From CAG-533 sp964589375 (GTDB lineage Bacteria; Bacillota_I; Bacilli_A; RF39; UBA660), in NCBI GenBank assembly GCA_964589375.1, contig CAZPSA010000005.1, positions 1-41,011 of the forward strand: a stretch of 41,011 bases of DNA, in the 5' to 3' direction. Below the pieces are notes generated by a model, which saw only the letters and a list, made by a program, of their open reading frames with translations, was not told where the DNA came from and did not search any database. A program made the translations under genes and the position numbers. Positions 26,071 to 35,142 of the stretch are shown piece after piece; the stretch's first letter is position 1, and every line of letters starts with the position of its first letter.

Positions 26071-27996
26071 TGAAAATAAAACCTAAAATATCTGTTATCA
26101 TTCCAGTGTATAATACAGGGCACTATGTATGCAAATGTTTAGAATCAATATTAAACCAAAATTATAAGAATCTTGAATTAATCATAATTGAGGACTGTTC
26201 GACTGATAATTCGAGAGAAGTATTAAAAAAATATGAAGGCTGTCAGAATGTAAAAATAATTGCCTAATCACAAAAATTCAGGGTTATCTTATTGCCGAAA
26301 TTTAGGATTAAAATCCGCAACAGGTGAATATATAAGCTTTATAGATTCTGATGATTATGTTGATGCAAATTTTTATGAAAAAATGTTAGATTCTATTTTA
26401 AAGGATAAATCAGAGATTGCTATTTGTGACATTAAAGTAGTTTATGAAGAAAGTAATACTTCAGAAATTTCTAGAGCATATGTAAGTAATACTAATGATA
26501 TGAAATATGACATAGTTAATAATGGTTTGGCAGCAAGTGCATGTAATAAACTATTTAATAAATCAGTATTATCGAGATATTCTTTTGAAGAGGGAAAAAT
26601 AAATGAAGATATCGCGGTAATTATTCCTACTATAATTCATGCTCATAAAATATCATATGTTGAAAATGTTTATTATTATTATATTCAACATAAAAGTTCT
26701 ATTCAAAATTCAAGATTTTCTTTTAAAAGATTTGATATATTTGATGGGGTAGAAACAACTCTAGAGCGTATAAAAGATGTTGCGAACTATAGTGAATACA
26801 AAGATGTTATTGTTTTTAATCAATTAATAACTTTACTTTTATATGTTATTCCTAAGGAAAAAAATATTAAGAAGAGAAAAGAATATTTAAAAGAATATTG
26901 TAAACGTTCTCAAAAATATGATATTAAAATGAATCATAATTATTGGAATTTTTATGCGAGTTGTGGAAAAAAACATCAGATATATTTTAAATTACTTTTT
27001 CAGTCAGTGAGTGGTGGATATTATCATATAGCTAATCTTTTAATGCTTTTTTATGATATTTTATCAAGGTTTATTAAAAAAAGCGTAATTAATGGTAATA
27101 TTAGTTGTGATAAATTAGTAAAATTAGCATGGCAACAGAAAAAAAAGAGACAAGACAATATTAAAATATCTGTGATTATTCCTAATTATAATTATAGTCG
27201 TTTTTTATATGAGAGGCTTTATTCTGTACTTTATCAGAAAACTAAGATACACGAGATAATTATTTTGGATGATAATTCAACAGATGATTCTAAAAGTAAA
27301 ATAAAGGAAATAGTTTCGAAGATTTCGCCATATATAAAAACTATTACTTATTTTAATGAGCAAAATAGTGGTTCGGCTTTTAGACAGTGGAAAAAGGGTT
27401 TTGAAATGGCATCTGGTAATTATATTTGGATTGCTGAGGCTGATGATTATTGTAGTAGGAATTTGTTAAAAAAGTTAGTAATTCCCATTAAAAAAGATAG
27501 TAATATTATGATTAGTTATGCTGATACTGCGTTTATTGATGCTAAAGGCAAAGTTATTTTAAAATCAATTAAGCCAGAAATTGATATTCAAAAAAGTGGA
27601 CATTGGAATAAAAGCTATATAAATTCCGGTTTAGATGAAATTAAAAATTATTCATTTTTAAATTGTACAATTGCGAATGTATCTAGTTGCATTATTAAAA
27701 ATGGTGAATATGTTAACTATTTAAAGCAATCATCAGAGTATAAGCAAGCTGGTGACTGGATTTTTTATGTAAATGTGATGACGCATGGAAAAATAAGCTA
27801 TACTAATAGAGTTTTGAATTACTATCGTGTACATGGAAATAATGTATCATCAACTATGAAGTATGATAGTCATATAAAAGAAATCAAAAAGATTTATGCT
27901 TATTATAATGAAAAATTTAAATTAACAAAAAATCATAAAAAGAGAGAACAAGAAAGAATAGATTTTTTAATTAAAGCATGGCATTTAAAAAAGTAG
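26070..27996 (+). pseudogene. Tandem GT2 glycosyltransferase interrupted by a frameshift
   Basis: Two overlapping frames encode one conceptual protein of about 640 residues. Frame one (26070-26267) gives the first 65 residues, with ISVIIPVYNTGHYVCKCLES and LIIIEDCSTDNS, and ends at TAA 26265. The continuation (NHKNSGLSYCRNLGLKSATG, then FIDSDDYVDANFYE with the DxD) is in the next frame from about 26260, so one extra base lies near GCCT at 26261-26264. A second GT2 unit begins near 27170 (ISVIIPNYNYSRFLYERLY, IILDDNSTDDS, IWIAEADDY). Removing one base restores an uninterrupted GT-A fold. Alternatives are assembly error, a real inactivating mutation, or re-initiation at TTG 26260, which overlaps the stop. 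The last gene of block B; the second GT2 unit is intact. Confidence 0.8.
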
Positions 27997-28034
27997 AGAA
28001 TATGCCTGTTGATTAAGAAAATAGAAGGAATCTT

Positions 28035-28064
28035 AAAAAGGTGCATTTGAATGAGCACTTTTTT
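28035..28064 (+). terminator. Rho-independent terminator of block B
   Basis: AAAAAGGTGC (28035-28044) pairs with GCACTTTTTT (28055-28064) with one G-U; the ten-base loop can close further by ATT/AAT. Confidence 0.85.
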
Positions 28065-28067
28065 ATT

Positions 28068-28095
28068 TTGCTTTTTCTATATAAGATGTTATAAT
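28068..28095 (+). promoter_or_regulatory. Promoter of rmlACDB
   Basis: TTGCTT (28068-28073), 16-base spacer, TATAAT (28090-28095) with extended TG at 28087-28088. AAGGAGG at 28112-28118 follows before ATG 28122. Confidence 0.7.
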
Positions 28096-28121
28096 AATTT
28101 TATAAATTAGTAAGGAGGTTT

Positions 28122-29012
28122 ATGAAAGGTATTGTACTTGCTGGGGGTTCCGGAACAAGATTATATCCAATTACTGAAGGAATTAGCAAACAGTTAATGC
28201 CAATTTATGATAAGCCAATGATTTTTTATCCAATATCTGTTTTGATGTTAGCAGGTATCAAAGATATTTTGATAATTACAACTCCTGAAGAACAACCAAT
28301 GTTTAAAAGGCTTCTACAGGATGGTAAAAAATTTGGAATTAACTTGAGTTATGTTGTTCAACCTTCTCCAGATGGATTGGCACAAGCATTTATCTTGGGT
28401 AAAGATTTTATTGGTGATGATGAAAGTGCTATGATTTTAGGAGATAATATTTTTTATGGCAATGGTTTTATAAAGATGCTTAATAATGCTGTGACTAATG
28501 CTAAAAATGGAATTGCAACAAACTTTGGTTATGAGGTTAGAGATCCACAACGTTTCGGTATAATGGAGTTAGATAAAGAAAACAATATTATTAGTGTTGA
28601 AGAAAAGCCAAAAAATCCCAAGTCGAATTTCGCTATTACCGGACTTTATTTCTATCCTAAGGGAGCTTCTATTAAAGCGGAAAAAATAATTCCATCAGCT
28701 CGTGGAGAATATGAAATAACATCTTTGAATGAAATGTATTTGAAGGAAGGAAGACTTAAGGCAGAATTATTAGGTGGTGGGTTTTATTGGTTTGATACAG
28801 GAACTTTTGATAGTCAAATTGATGCTGCTAATGCTATTCGTTCTATAGAAAATAATCAAGATAAGGTTATTGCTTGCTTAGAACAAATTGCATTTGATAA
28901 AGGCTGGATTACGGAAGATGATATGTTAATGCGTATTGAACAGTTAAGTAAGAATAATTATGGGAAGTTTTTAAAAAAAGTATACGAAAGAGGTGCAAAA
29001 TGCAAGCAATAA
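28122..29012 (+). CDS. rmlA: Glucose-1-phosphate thymidylyltransferase
   Basis: RmlA joins dTTP and glucose-1-phosphate to make dTDP-glucose, the first step to dTDP-L-rhamnose. The 296 residues carry the nucleotidyltransferase signature GGSGTRLYPITEGISKQLMP (residues 7-26), the metal Asp in ILGDNIFYG and EEKPKNPKSNFAITGLYFY. WFDTGTFDSQIDAANAI is typical of the short RmlA type. A near-perfect AAGGAGG lies just three bases before the ATG. It is the first gene of the four-gene rhamnose operon and overlaps rmlC by 13 bases. Confidence 0.97.
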   Translation: MKGIVLAGGSGTRLYPITEGISKQLMPIYDKPMIFYPISVLMLAGIKDILIITTPEEQPMFKRLLQDGKKFGINLSYVVQPSPDGLAQAFILGKDFIGDDESAMILGDNIFYGNGFIKMLNNAVTNAKNGIATNFGYEVRDPQRFGIMELDKENNIISVEEKPKNPKSNFAITGLYFYPKGASIKAEKIIPSARGEYEITSLNEMYLKEGRLKAELLGGGFYWFDTGTFDSQIDAANAIRSIENNQDKVIACLEQIAFDKGWITEDDMLMRIEQLSKNNYGKFLKKVYERGAKCKQ

Positions 29013-29572
29013 AAACTAAATTAAAAGACTGTTATATTTTAGAACCGGATAAATTTGGAGATGATCGTGGATATTTTAGTCCATATTTCATTCAAGAATT
29101 TATGGAAAAAAACGGATTTGAATTTGGTGAGGTAAGACAATTAAATCGTTCATTAAGTGGTAAGGGGATAATTAGAGGCTTACATTTCCAAAAAGATCCA
29201 AAATGTCAAGCAAAAATTGTGGAGTGCTTACAAGGAGCAATTTTAGATGTAGTAGTAGATATAAGAGAGGGGTCTGAAACATACGGACAGTGGATAAGTG
29301 TTTTGCTAACTCCTGAAAATGGTCGTCAATTATTAGTTCCACGTGGTTATGCGCATGGATTTTTGAGTTTGAAAGATCAATCATTGTTTCAATATATTGT
29401 TGATAATGATTATGCCCCTGATATGGAATCTGGTATTGCATGGGATGATCCGGATTTAGCAATTGATTGGGAATTGGAGGAACATGATATTACGAACCCA
29501 ATATTATCAGAAAAGGATAAGAATAGACCGACATTAAAAGAAAGTCCAACTTATTTTACGGTGAAAAAATGA
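29000..29572 (+). CDS. rmlC: dTDP-4-dehydrorhamnose 3,5-epimerase
   Basis: RmlC epimerises C3 and C5 of dTDP-4-keto-6-deoxyglucose, the third step to dTDP-L-rhamnose. The 190-residue cupin has the family landmarks DDRGYFSPYF, GIIRGLHFQKDP (catalytic His), DVVVDIREGSETYGQW, VPRGYAHGFLSL and IAWDDPDLAIDW. AGAGGTG precedes ATG 29000 inside rmlA, and the stop overlaps the rmlD start (ATGA), so translation is coupled through the operon. Confidence 0.97.
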   Translation: MQAIKTKLKDCYILEPDKFGDDRGYFSPYFIQEFMEKNGFEFGEVRQLNRSLSGKGIIRGLHFQKDPKCQAKIVECLQGAILDVVVDIREGSETYGQWISVLLTPENGRQLLVPRGYAHGFLSLKDQSLFQYIVDNDYAPDMESGIAWDDPDLAIDWELEEHDITNPILSEKDKNRPTLKESPTYFTVKK

Positions 29573-30435
29573 AAGTATTAGTAACTGGTTATTCTGGTCA
29601 GTTAGGCTATGATGTTGTAAGAGAATTAAAAAATCGAGGCTATGCTGATGAAGAAATATTTTGCCCATCTTCAAAAGAATTAAATTTGACAGATCCTGCA
29701 TCTATTAATAAAGTAGTAGAAAGCATTAACCCTGATGTTATAATACATTGTGCTGCGTGGACAAAAGTTGATTTAGCTGAAGATGAAAAAGAAGCTTGTT
29801 TGACGGTTAATGGGATGGGAACTAAATGTTTAGTTGAGGATGCTAAATTAGTTGATGCCGCTATAATTGTTATTAGTTCTGACTATGTTTTTGATGGGGA
29901 AAAAGAAGGAATATATAGTCCTGATGATGTGAGAAATCCATTAAATGTTTATGGCGAAAGTAAGGTATTAACTGAAAATTACGCAATGACTTATGAAAAA
30001 TCTTTCATTGTCAGAACATCTTGGGTTTTTGGAATAAATGGAAGCAATTTTATCAAAACAATGTTAAGATTGTCTGAAACAAGAGATGAATTAAATGTTG
30101 TATGTGATCAAGTTGGAAGTCCAACTTATACAGTTGATTTAGCTAGATTTTTGGTTGATTTAGCTCAAACAGAACAATATGGAATTTATCATGCTACAAA
30201 TGAAGGTTATTGTTCTTGGGCAGAATTTGCTAAATATATTTTTGAAACAAATGGAAAAAAAGTTATTGTTCATGAAATTCCTACTAGTGATTATCCTCAA
30301 AAAGCAAAGCGCCCATTAAATTCAAGACTTAGCAAAGAATGTATAACAGAGCAAGGGTTTGATAAACTACCTACTTGGCAAGATGCTGTTAAGAGATATA
30401 ATAAAGAGTTAAAAATGGAGATGATGAATAAATGA
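29569..30435 (+). CDS. rmlD: dTDP-4-dehydrorhamnose reductase
   Basis: RmlD reduces dTDP-4-keto-L-rhamnose to dTDP-L-rhamnose with NAD(P)H, the last step. The 288-residue short-chain dehydrogenase fold shows the dinucleotide-binding GYSGQLGYDV (residues 7-16), HCAAWTKVDLAE, ISSDYVFDGEKEG and the catalytic YGESK (Tyr-x-x-x-Lys). RTSWVFGINGSNFIKTML is typical of RmlD. It overlaps rmlC and rmlB by four bases each. Confidence 0.97.
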   Translation: MKVLVTGYSGQLGYDVVRELKNRGYADEEIFCPSSKELNLTDPASINKVVESINPDVIIHCAAWTKVDLAEDEKEACLTVNGMGTKCLVEDAKLVDAAIIVISSDYVFDGEKEGIYSPDDVRNPLNVYGESKVLTENYAMTYEKSFIVRTSWVFGINGSNFIKTMLRLSETRDELNVVCDQVGSPTYTVDLARFLVDLAQTEQYGIYHATNEGYCSWAEFAKYIFETNGKKVIVHEIPTSDYPQKAKRPLNSRLSKECITEQGFDKLPTWQDAVKRYNKELKMEMMNK

Positions 30436-31436
30436 AAGTTTTAGTGACTGGTGGAGCTGGATTTATTGGAAGCAATTTTCTACATTATATGGTGAATAAG
30501 TATGAGGATTATGATTTTGTTTGTCTTGATGCTTTAACTTATGCTGGAAATTATAATAATCTTAAACCTATTTTAGATAAAAAGAATTTTAAGTTTGTAA
30601 AAGGAGATATAACAAATCGTAGTTTTGTATATGAATTATTTTCTAAAGAAAATTTTGATTGGGTAATTAATTTTGCCGCGGAAAGTCATGTTGATAATTC
30701 AATCAAAAATCCATCAATATTTTTAGATACAAATATAATTGGAACGGGAATACTTATGGATGCTTCAAGAAAATATGATGTTAAAAGATATCACCAAATT
30801 TCAACAGATGAAGTATACGGGGACTTACCTTTGGATAAACCAGAGTTAAAATTTACCGAAAATTCATCTATTCATGCTTCTAGTCCATACTCTGCTAGTA
30901 AGGCTAGTGCTGATCTTTTAGTAGGTGCTTATATAAGAACATATAAATTTCCGGCAACAATATCACGTTGTTCCAATAATTATGGACCGTATCAATTTCC
31001 TGAAAAATTAATTCCTTTGGTTATAAGCAAAGCTTTAAAAGATGAAAGTATTCCGGTTTATGGTACAGGAGAAAATGTAAGAGATTGGATTCATGTTCAT
31101 GATCATAATGTTGGGGTTGACCTAATTATGCATAAGGGAAAAATTGGTGAAACTTATAACTTAGGTGGCCATTCAGAAAGAAAAAATATTGATGTTGTGA
31201 AAACTATTTTAAAAGCTTTAAATAAGCCAGAATCTTTAATAACTTTTGTAAGTGATAGACCTGGTCATGATTTAAGGTATGCAATAGATTCTACTAAAGT
31301 GGAAAATGAATTAGGTTGGAACAGAACTCATAATTTTGAAGATGGAATTAAGGAAACAATTGATTGGTATGTTCAAAATGAAGATTGGATAGAAAATATA
31401 AAATCTGGTGAGTATCAAAACTCATATAAAGATTAA
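30432..31436 (+). CDS. rmlB: dTDP-glucose 4,6-dehydratase
   Basis: RmlB converts dTDP-glucose to dTDP-4-keto-6-deoxyglucose, the second step to dTDP-L-rhamnose, using bound NAD. The 334 residues show GGAGFIGSNFLHYM (residues 7-20), NFAAESHVDNSI, the active-site ISTDEVYGDL (Asp-Glu) and YSASKASADLLV (Tyr-x-x-x-Lys), then RCSNNYGPYQFPEKLIPL and GENVRDWIHVHDH, all standard. The gene order A-C-D-B puts it last in the operon. It supplies dTDP-rhamnose for the glycosyltransferases of block B. Confidence 0.97.
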   Translation: MKVLVTGGAGFIGSNFLHYMVNKYEDYDFVCLDALTYAGNYNNLKPILDKKNFKFVKGDITNRSFVYELFSKENFDWVINFAAESHVDNSIKNPSIFLDTNIIGTGILMDASRKYDVKRYHQISTDEVYGDLPLDKPELKFTENSSIHASSPYSASKASADLLVGAYIRTYKFPATISRCSNNYGPYQFPEKLIPLVISKALKDESIPVYGTGENVRDWIHVHDHNVGVDLIMHKGKIGETYNLGGHSERKNIDVVKTILKALNKPESLITFVSDRPGHDLRYAIDSTKVENELGWNRTHNFEDGIKETIDWYVQNEDWIENIKSGEYQNSYKD

Positions 31437-31458
31437 TAATTATAAGATAAGGTTAGTT

Positions 31459-31513
31459 AAAAGTATTATTTATGATTCTTTGGGAAATGCTGAAAGATTA
31501 AATAATACTTTTT
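31459..31513 (+). terminator. Long-hairpin terminator after rmlB
   Basis: AAAAGTATTATTT (31459-31471) pairs exactly with AAATAATACTTTT (31500-31512) over 13 bases; the T-run ends at 31513. The 28-base loop is unusually large and can pair partly within itself. It could also act as a regulatory hairpin, but a terminator is the simplest reading. Confidence 0.65.
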
Positions 31514-31624
31514 GTTTGGTTAAGTTTCAGATATATAGATTGTAAGTAAAATTATTCAAACTTATACAACTTCATTAAGATCTCAGTGAAATATTTATTA
31601 CTTTTATTTTTTATATTCATTTAG

Positions 31625-31630
31625 TATAAT
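31625..31630 (+). promoter_or_regulatory. -10 box of the polymerase-fusion gene
   Basis: A perfect TATAAT at 31625-31630 without a TG extension and with a poor -35 (TTTTAT at 31602-31607). The leader is about 50 bases, longer than at the neighbouring genes; GAGAGGA at 31676-31682 is the ribosome-binding site. Confidence 0.45.
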
Positions 31631-31690
31631 ATAGGCATATAAAAGATTAATTAATTGATATCAAATAATAATATATGAGAGGATTTATAT

Positions 31691-34582
31691 ATGAAAAATA
31701 AATTGTTTAATGTATTTTTTCTAAGTTTACCATTTATAGATTTAATTACGGCACTTTTTGTTCGTAATTTGGCTTTTGCACTTACACCAGGCATTATCAT
31801 AAAGTGCTTATTTTTACTTATTTTAACATTATACATTTTTAAATCAAAATCTAGTTATCATAAAATCAGTATGGGTTTAATAATAACTTGTGGAATATAT
31901 ATAATATCTTATTTAATTTTTAAATTGCCGCTTGATAAAAATATGTTGCTTAATGAACTGACGTTTTTATTTAAATTAATATTTTTTCCCATTTCATTTT
32001 GTGGGTTGCTCTGTTATTGTGATGATGCGGGCATAACAAATACTAAAATTTGTAAAATATTAAAGTATACTTTAATTGTCTATACGTTTTTATTGTTAAT
32101 TCCTCAATTATTAGGGAATGATTATTCGACTTATCCCGAAGTATTAAAAGGCAGTATTGGTTGGTTTTATTCTGGTAATGAAATTGCAAATATAATGATA
32201 ATGTTATTTCCTTTTTCATTTTTGTTTTATGAAACTAAATATAAACAGTATCTAATTATTTTTCCGATTATTAATTTAATAATGTTAATTGGTACAAAGG
32301 TATCGACGTTTGGTGTTTTAATTATTACTTTTATTTCTTTTATAATAGTAGTTTTTAAAAACAAAAAATTTAATAAATCTTTTTTTATTTTTCTTATTAT
32401 ATTTATATATGCTATACTTGCGACTGTTAATTCATACTCAGTTAAAAATTATAATTATATGAAAGAGTATAACTTCAATACAGATGAAAAAATACAAATT
32501 GATGAAAATCGTCTTAAGGATGTCGATGAAATAAGCAGCAAGCTTGATATTTTATATACGAATAATAAAGTAGGAAAGATTGTTAAGACTTTAATTGGGG
32601 GAAGAAATATACTTTTTGCAAATACATTAAGTATTTATACAGATTCTAAAGATGATAGCAATGTTTTCTTTGGAATTGGTTTTTCAAACAATTATCGTAT
32701 AAATAATTCAAATGTTTCTAGACTTATTGAAATTGATATTCTTGATGGATTTTTCCATTTTGGTATTATTGGTTTGCTTATTATGTTATCTCCGCTTTTT
32801 CTAGTAGTATACTTTTTGTTAAAAAATAAAGTTAGAATAACTTTAAATTCAGTTTATTTAGCACTAATTATTGCTTTGATTTTAGGAGTATCATGTCTAA
32901 GTGGTCATGTATTTCTAGCTCCAGCTGTATCAATTTATTTTGGATTGATATTAATATTATTTCTTAATGAATTTAAACTAATTGGCCGCCGAGAAGATTT
33001 ATCTAATAAAATCGCAATTTTATCACTTCATTTAGGTTATGGTGGTATAGAAAAGTCGATTGTAGATCAAGCTAATATGTTAAGTGAAAGGTATCCGGTA
33101 GAGATAATTTCTCTTTATAATACGATTAAAGAAGTTCCTTATAAAGTAAATAAGAAAGTTAAAATAATTTATTTAAGTGATTTAAAACCAAATAAAAAAG
33201 AATTTTGGGAAAAATTACAAGCACATAAGTATTTTGCAACATTTAAAGAAGGTTTAAAATCAATTTATATTTTATATCAAAAGAGAAATCTCGTTGCTAA
33301 TTATATATATAATTCAGATGCTAAAATAATTATTTCAACACGGATTGATTTTACAAAAATTTTAAATATTTATGCTAATCCTAAAACGATTACGATTGCT
33401 GAAGAACATACGTATCATAAAGAAAATAAAAAGTATATTAAATGTGTAGAAAAAAATAGCAAAAATATTAACTATCTTATTCCTGCTAGTAGGTATTTAG
33501 AAAACGATTATCAGAAATTTTTGGCTAATAGTCTAACTATGGTAAAATATATACCTCAAACGATTACAGCTCTTCCTTCTTGCTTAAGTAAATGTCAAAA
33601 TAAGAATATAATAGCGGTAGCACGCCTATCAAAAGAGAAGGGTTTAGATGATTTAATAAAATCTTTTAATATTGTTATTCAAAAAGATAGGGATATTAAA
33701 TTAACAATAGTAGGCGATGGTGAAGAAAAGGCAAATTTAGAAAAATTAGTTCATGATTTAAATATTAAAGATAACATAACTTTTACTGGTTATTTGTCTC
33801 AAGAAGAATTAAAGAAAGAATATGCGAAGTCTTCGTTATTTGTTATGACCTCTCATGAAGAATCTTTTGGCTTAGTGCTTTTAGAAGCTATGTCATATAA
33901 CATTCCTTGTTTTGCTTTTGATAGTGCTAAGGGGGCGGTTGAGCAAATAAATTCTAAAAATGGTAAACTTATACCTAATCGCGATATTAGTGTTTTGGCA
34001 AGTGAAATATTAAATTATTTTGAAAAGGGCAATAAAGAATATGAACCTGCTAAAACTATAGAGAAGTACCTTCCTTCAAATGTTAAAAAGATATGGTATA
34101 GTTTTATTGAAGAAATATTAGGTAAAAGTGAGGAAAAAAAGATTGTTTTTATTTCAAGTATGGGTGGCCATTTTAATGAGTTATTACAGCTTCAACCAAC
34201 GATGCAAAAATATAATTCTTATTTAATTACAGAAAAAAGTAGGGTAGTGTCTCAATATAAGATGTTTTACTTAATGGCGGTTAGTCGTTATGAAAAAAAA
34301 TATATCATTGGAATAGTTTATAATACGATTAAAAGTCTTAGCTTATTTTTAAAAATAAATCCAGATTTTATTATCTCAACTGGTTCGCATACGGCAGTGG
34401 CAATTTGTTATATTGCTAAATTATTTGGTAAGAAAGTTATTTACATTGAAAGCTTTGCTAATATTAATCAGAAGTCTTTAGCTGGTAAGTTAGTATATCC
34501 AATTTCTGATGTATTTATAGTACAGTGGAAAGAAATGCAAAAATTATATCCAAAAGCTAAGTATTGGGGGTGTTTATATTAA
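31691..34582 (+). CDS. Triple fusion: Wzy/O-antigen-ligase-like membrane domain, GT4 glycosyltransferase, Alg14-like domain
   Basis: This 963-residue uninterrupted frame joins three proteins usually separate. Residues 1 to about 430 form a polytopic membrane domain (about 11 helices) with a large outside loop (about 245-350), as in Wzy polymerases and O-antigen ligases. Residues about 438-810 are a GT4 glycosyltransferase: LHLGYGGIEKSIVDQANML starts it, NIIAVARLSKEKGLDDLI begins the donor half, and HEESFGLVLLEAMSY holds the E-x7-E motif near 722. Residues about 816-963 are Alg14/PssD-like (ISSMGGHFNELLQLQPTM, STGSHTAVAICYIAK, YIESFANIN, VQWKEMQKLYPKAKYWG). The Alg13-like partner gene starts on its stop codon, so the Alg13/Alg14 enzyme would be held at the polymerase. 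It probably makes and joins repeat units of a surface glycan. Whether the membrane domain polymerises or ligates is not decidable from sequence. Confidence 0.9.
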   Translation: MKNKLFNVFFLSLPFIDLITALFVRNLAFALTPGIIIKCLFLLILTLYIFKSKSSYHKISMGLIITCGIYIISYLIFKLPLDKNMLLNELTFLFKLIFFPISFCGLLCYCDDAGITNTKICKILKYTLIVYTFLLLIPQLLGNDYSTYPEVLKGSIGWFYSGNEIANIMIMLFPFSFLFYETKYKQYLIIFPIINLIMLIGTKVSTFGVLIITFISFIIVVFKNKKFNKSFFIFLIIFIYAILATVNSYSVKNYNYMKEYNFNTDEKIQIDENRLKDVDEISSKLDILYTNNKVGKIVKTLIGGRNILFANTLSIYTDSKDDSNVFFGIGFSNNYRINNSNVSRLIEIDILDGFFHFGIIGLLIMLSPLFLVVYFLLKNKVRITLNSVYLALIIALILGVSCLSGHVFLAPAVSIYFGLILILFLNEFKLIGRREDLSNKIAILSLHLGYGGIEKSIVDQANMLSERYPVEIISLYNTIKEVPYKVNKKVKIIYLSDLKPNKKEFWEKLQAHKYFATFKEGLKSIYILYQKRNLVANYIYNSDAKIIISTRIDFTKILNIYANPKTITIAEEHTYHKENKKYIKCVEKNSKNINYLIPASRYLENDYQKFLANSLTMVKYIPQTITALPSCLSKCQNKNIIAVARLSKEKGLDDLIKSFNIVIQKDRDIKLTIVGDGEEKANLEKLVHDLNIKDNITFTGYLSQEELKKEYAKSSLFVMTSHEESFGLVLLEAMSYNIPCFAFDSAKGAVEQINSKNGKLIPNRDISVLASEILNYFEKGNKEYEPAKTIEKYLPSNVKKIWYSFIEEILGKSEEKKIVFISSMGGHFNELLQLQPTMQKYNSYLITEKSRVVSQYKMFYLMAVSRYEKKYIIGIVYNTIKSLSLFLKINPDFIISTGSHTAVAICYIAKLFGKKVIYIESFANINQKSLAGKLVYPISDVFIVQWKEMQKLYPKAKYWGCLY

Positions 34583-35055
34583 TGATTTTTATAACATTAG
34601 GTAGTAGTAAACAAAACTTTACACGACTTCTAGAAGAGATTGATAAGTTAGTAGCAAGTTCGGTTTTAGCAGATATTGTAGTTCAAGCTAATAGTGATGA
34701 TTATTTACCGCAAAACTATCAAATTATAAAAAAGCTTCCTTTAGAAGAATATAATAAACTTATGAAAGATTGTACTTTATTAATAACTCATGGTGGGGTT
34801 GGTAGTATTTTAGATGGATTAAGTCAAGGGAAAAAAATAATTGCTTTTCCACGTTTAAGAAAGTATCGTGAAGCAGTAAATGATCATCAATCGCAGATTA
34901 TTACTAAATTCTTTAATGATGGATATATTTTAACTGGAAAAATAGGTGATTTAGAGCAATTGATAATTGAAAGCGAACAGTTTACACCGCGTAAATTTAA
35001 GAGTAACAAAGCAAAGTTTAATATTGAATTAATTAAAATGATTGAAAAATATTGA
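34582..35055 (+). CDS. Alg13/PssE-like glycosyltransferase subunit
   Basis: This 157-residue protein is the catalytic, UDP-sugar-binding half of a two-part GT28-type glycosyltransferase, the partner of the Alg14-like membrane-anchoring half (as in Cps14G with Cps14F). The start MIFITLGSSKQNFTRLLEEI, and LLITHGGVGSILDGLSQGKKIIAFPR with NDHQSQIITKF, are the hallmarks of the C-terminal donor domain. ATG 34582 overlaps the stop of the upstream fusion (TAATG) and GGGGGTG at 34566-34572 is its ribosome-binding site; an upstream in-frame TTG at 34564 would lie within that site. The Alg14 half is fused to the preceding protein, so the two products must meet there. Confidence 0.93.
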   Translation: MIFITLGSSKQNFTRLLEEIDKLVASSVLADIVVQANSDDYLPQNYQIIKKLPLEEYNKLMKDCTLLITHGGVGSILDGLSQGKKIIAFPRLRKYREAVNDHQSQIITKFFNDGYILTGKIGDLEQLIIESEQFTPRKFKSNKAKFNIELIKMIEKY

Positions 35056-35089
35056 TATTGTAAAGTTAATGAATGTTTTGCAAATTATT

Positions 35090-35118
35090 AAAAAGTGTTT
35101 AATAAAGCACTTTTTTTT
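35090..35118 (+). terminator. Rho-independent terminator of block D
   Basis: AAAAAGTG (35090-35097) pairs with CACTTTTT (35108-35115); the inner TTT/AAAG extends the stem with one U-G, and the T-run reaches 35118. Confidence 0.85.
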
Positions 35119-35126
35119 GATACAAT
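35118..35126 (+). promoter_or_regulatory. Extended -10 promoter of the HAD-GtrA-PssA fusion gene
   Basis: TGATACAAT at 35118-35126 starts on the last base of the upstream terminator T-run. ATG 35143 is only 17 bases downstream with GTGATG at 35133-35138. Confidence 0.55.
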
Positions 35127-35142
35127 TACTATGTGATGTAAA

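Noticed and set aside
29172..29462. 96-residue minus-strand open frame inside rmlC
   Set aside because: It lies wholly within a certain rmlC gene on the other strand and has no ribosome-binding site or family resemblance.
31437..31690. A riboswitch before the polymerase-fusion gene
   Set aside because: Only a terminator hairpin and a promoter are visible; no known riboswitch core could be drawn.
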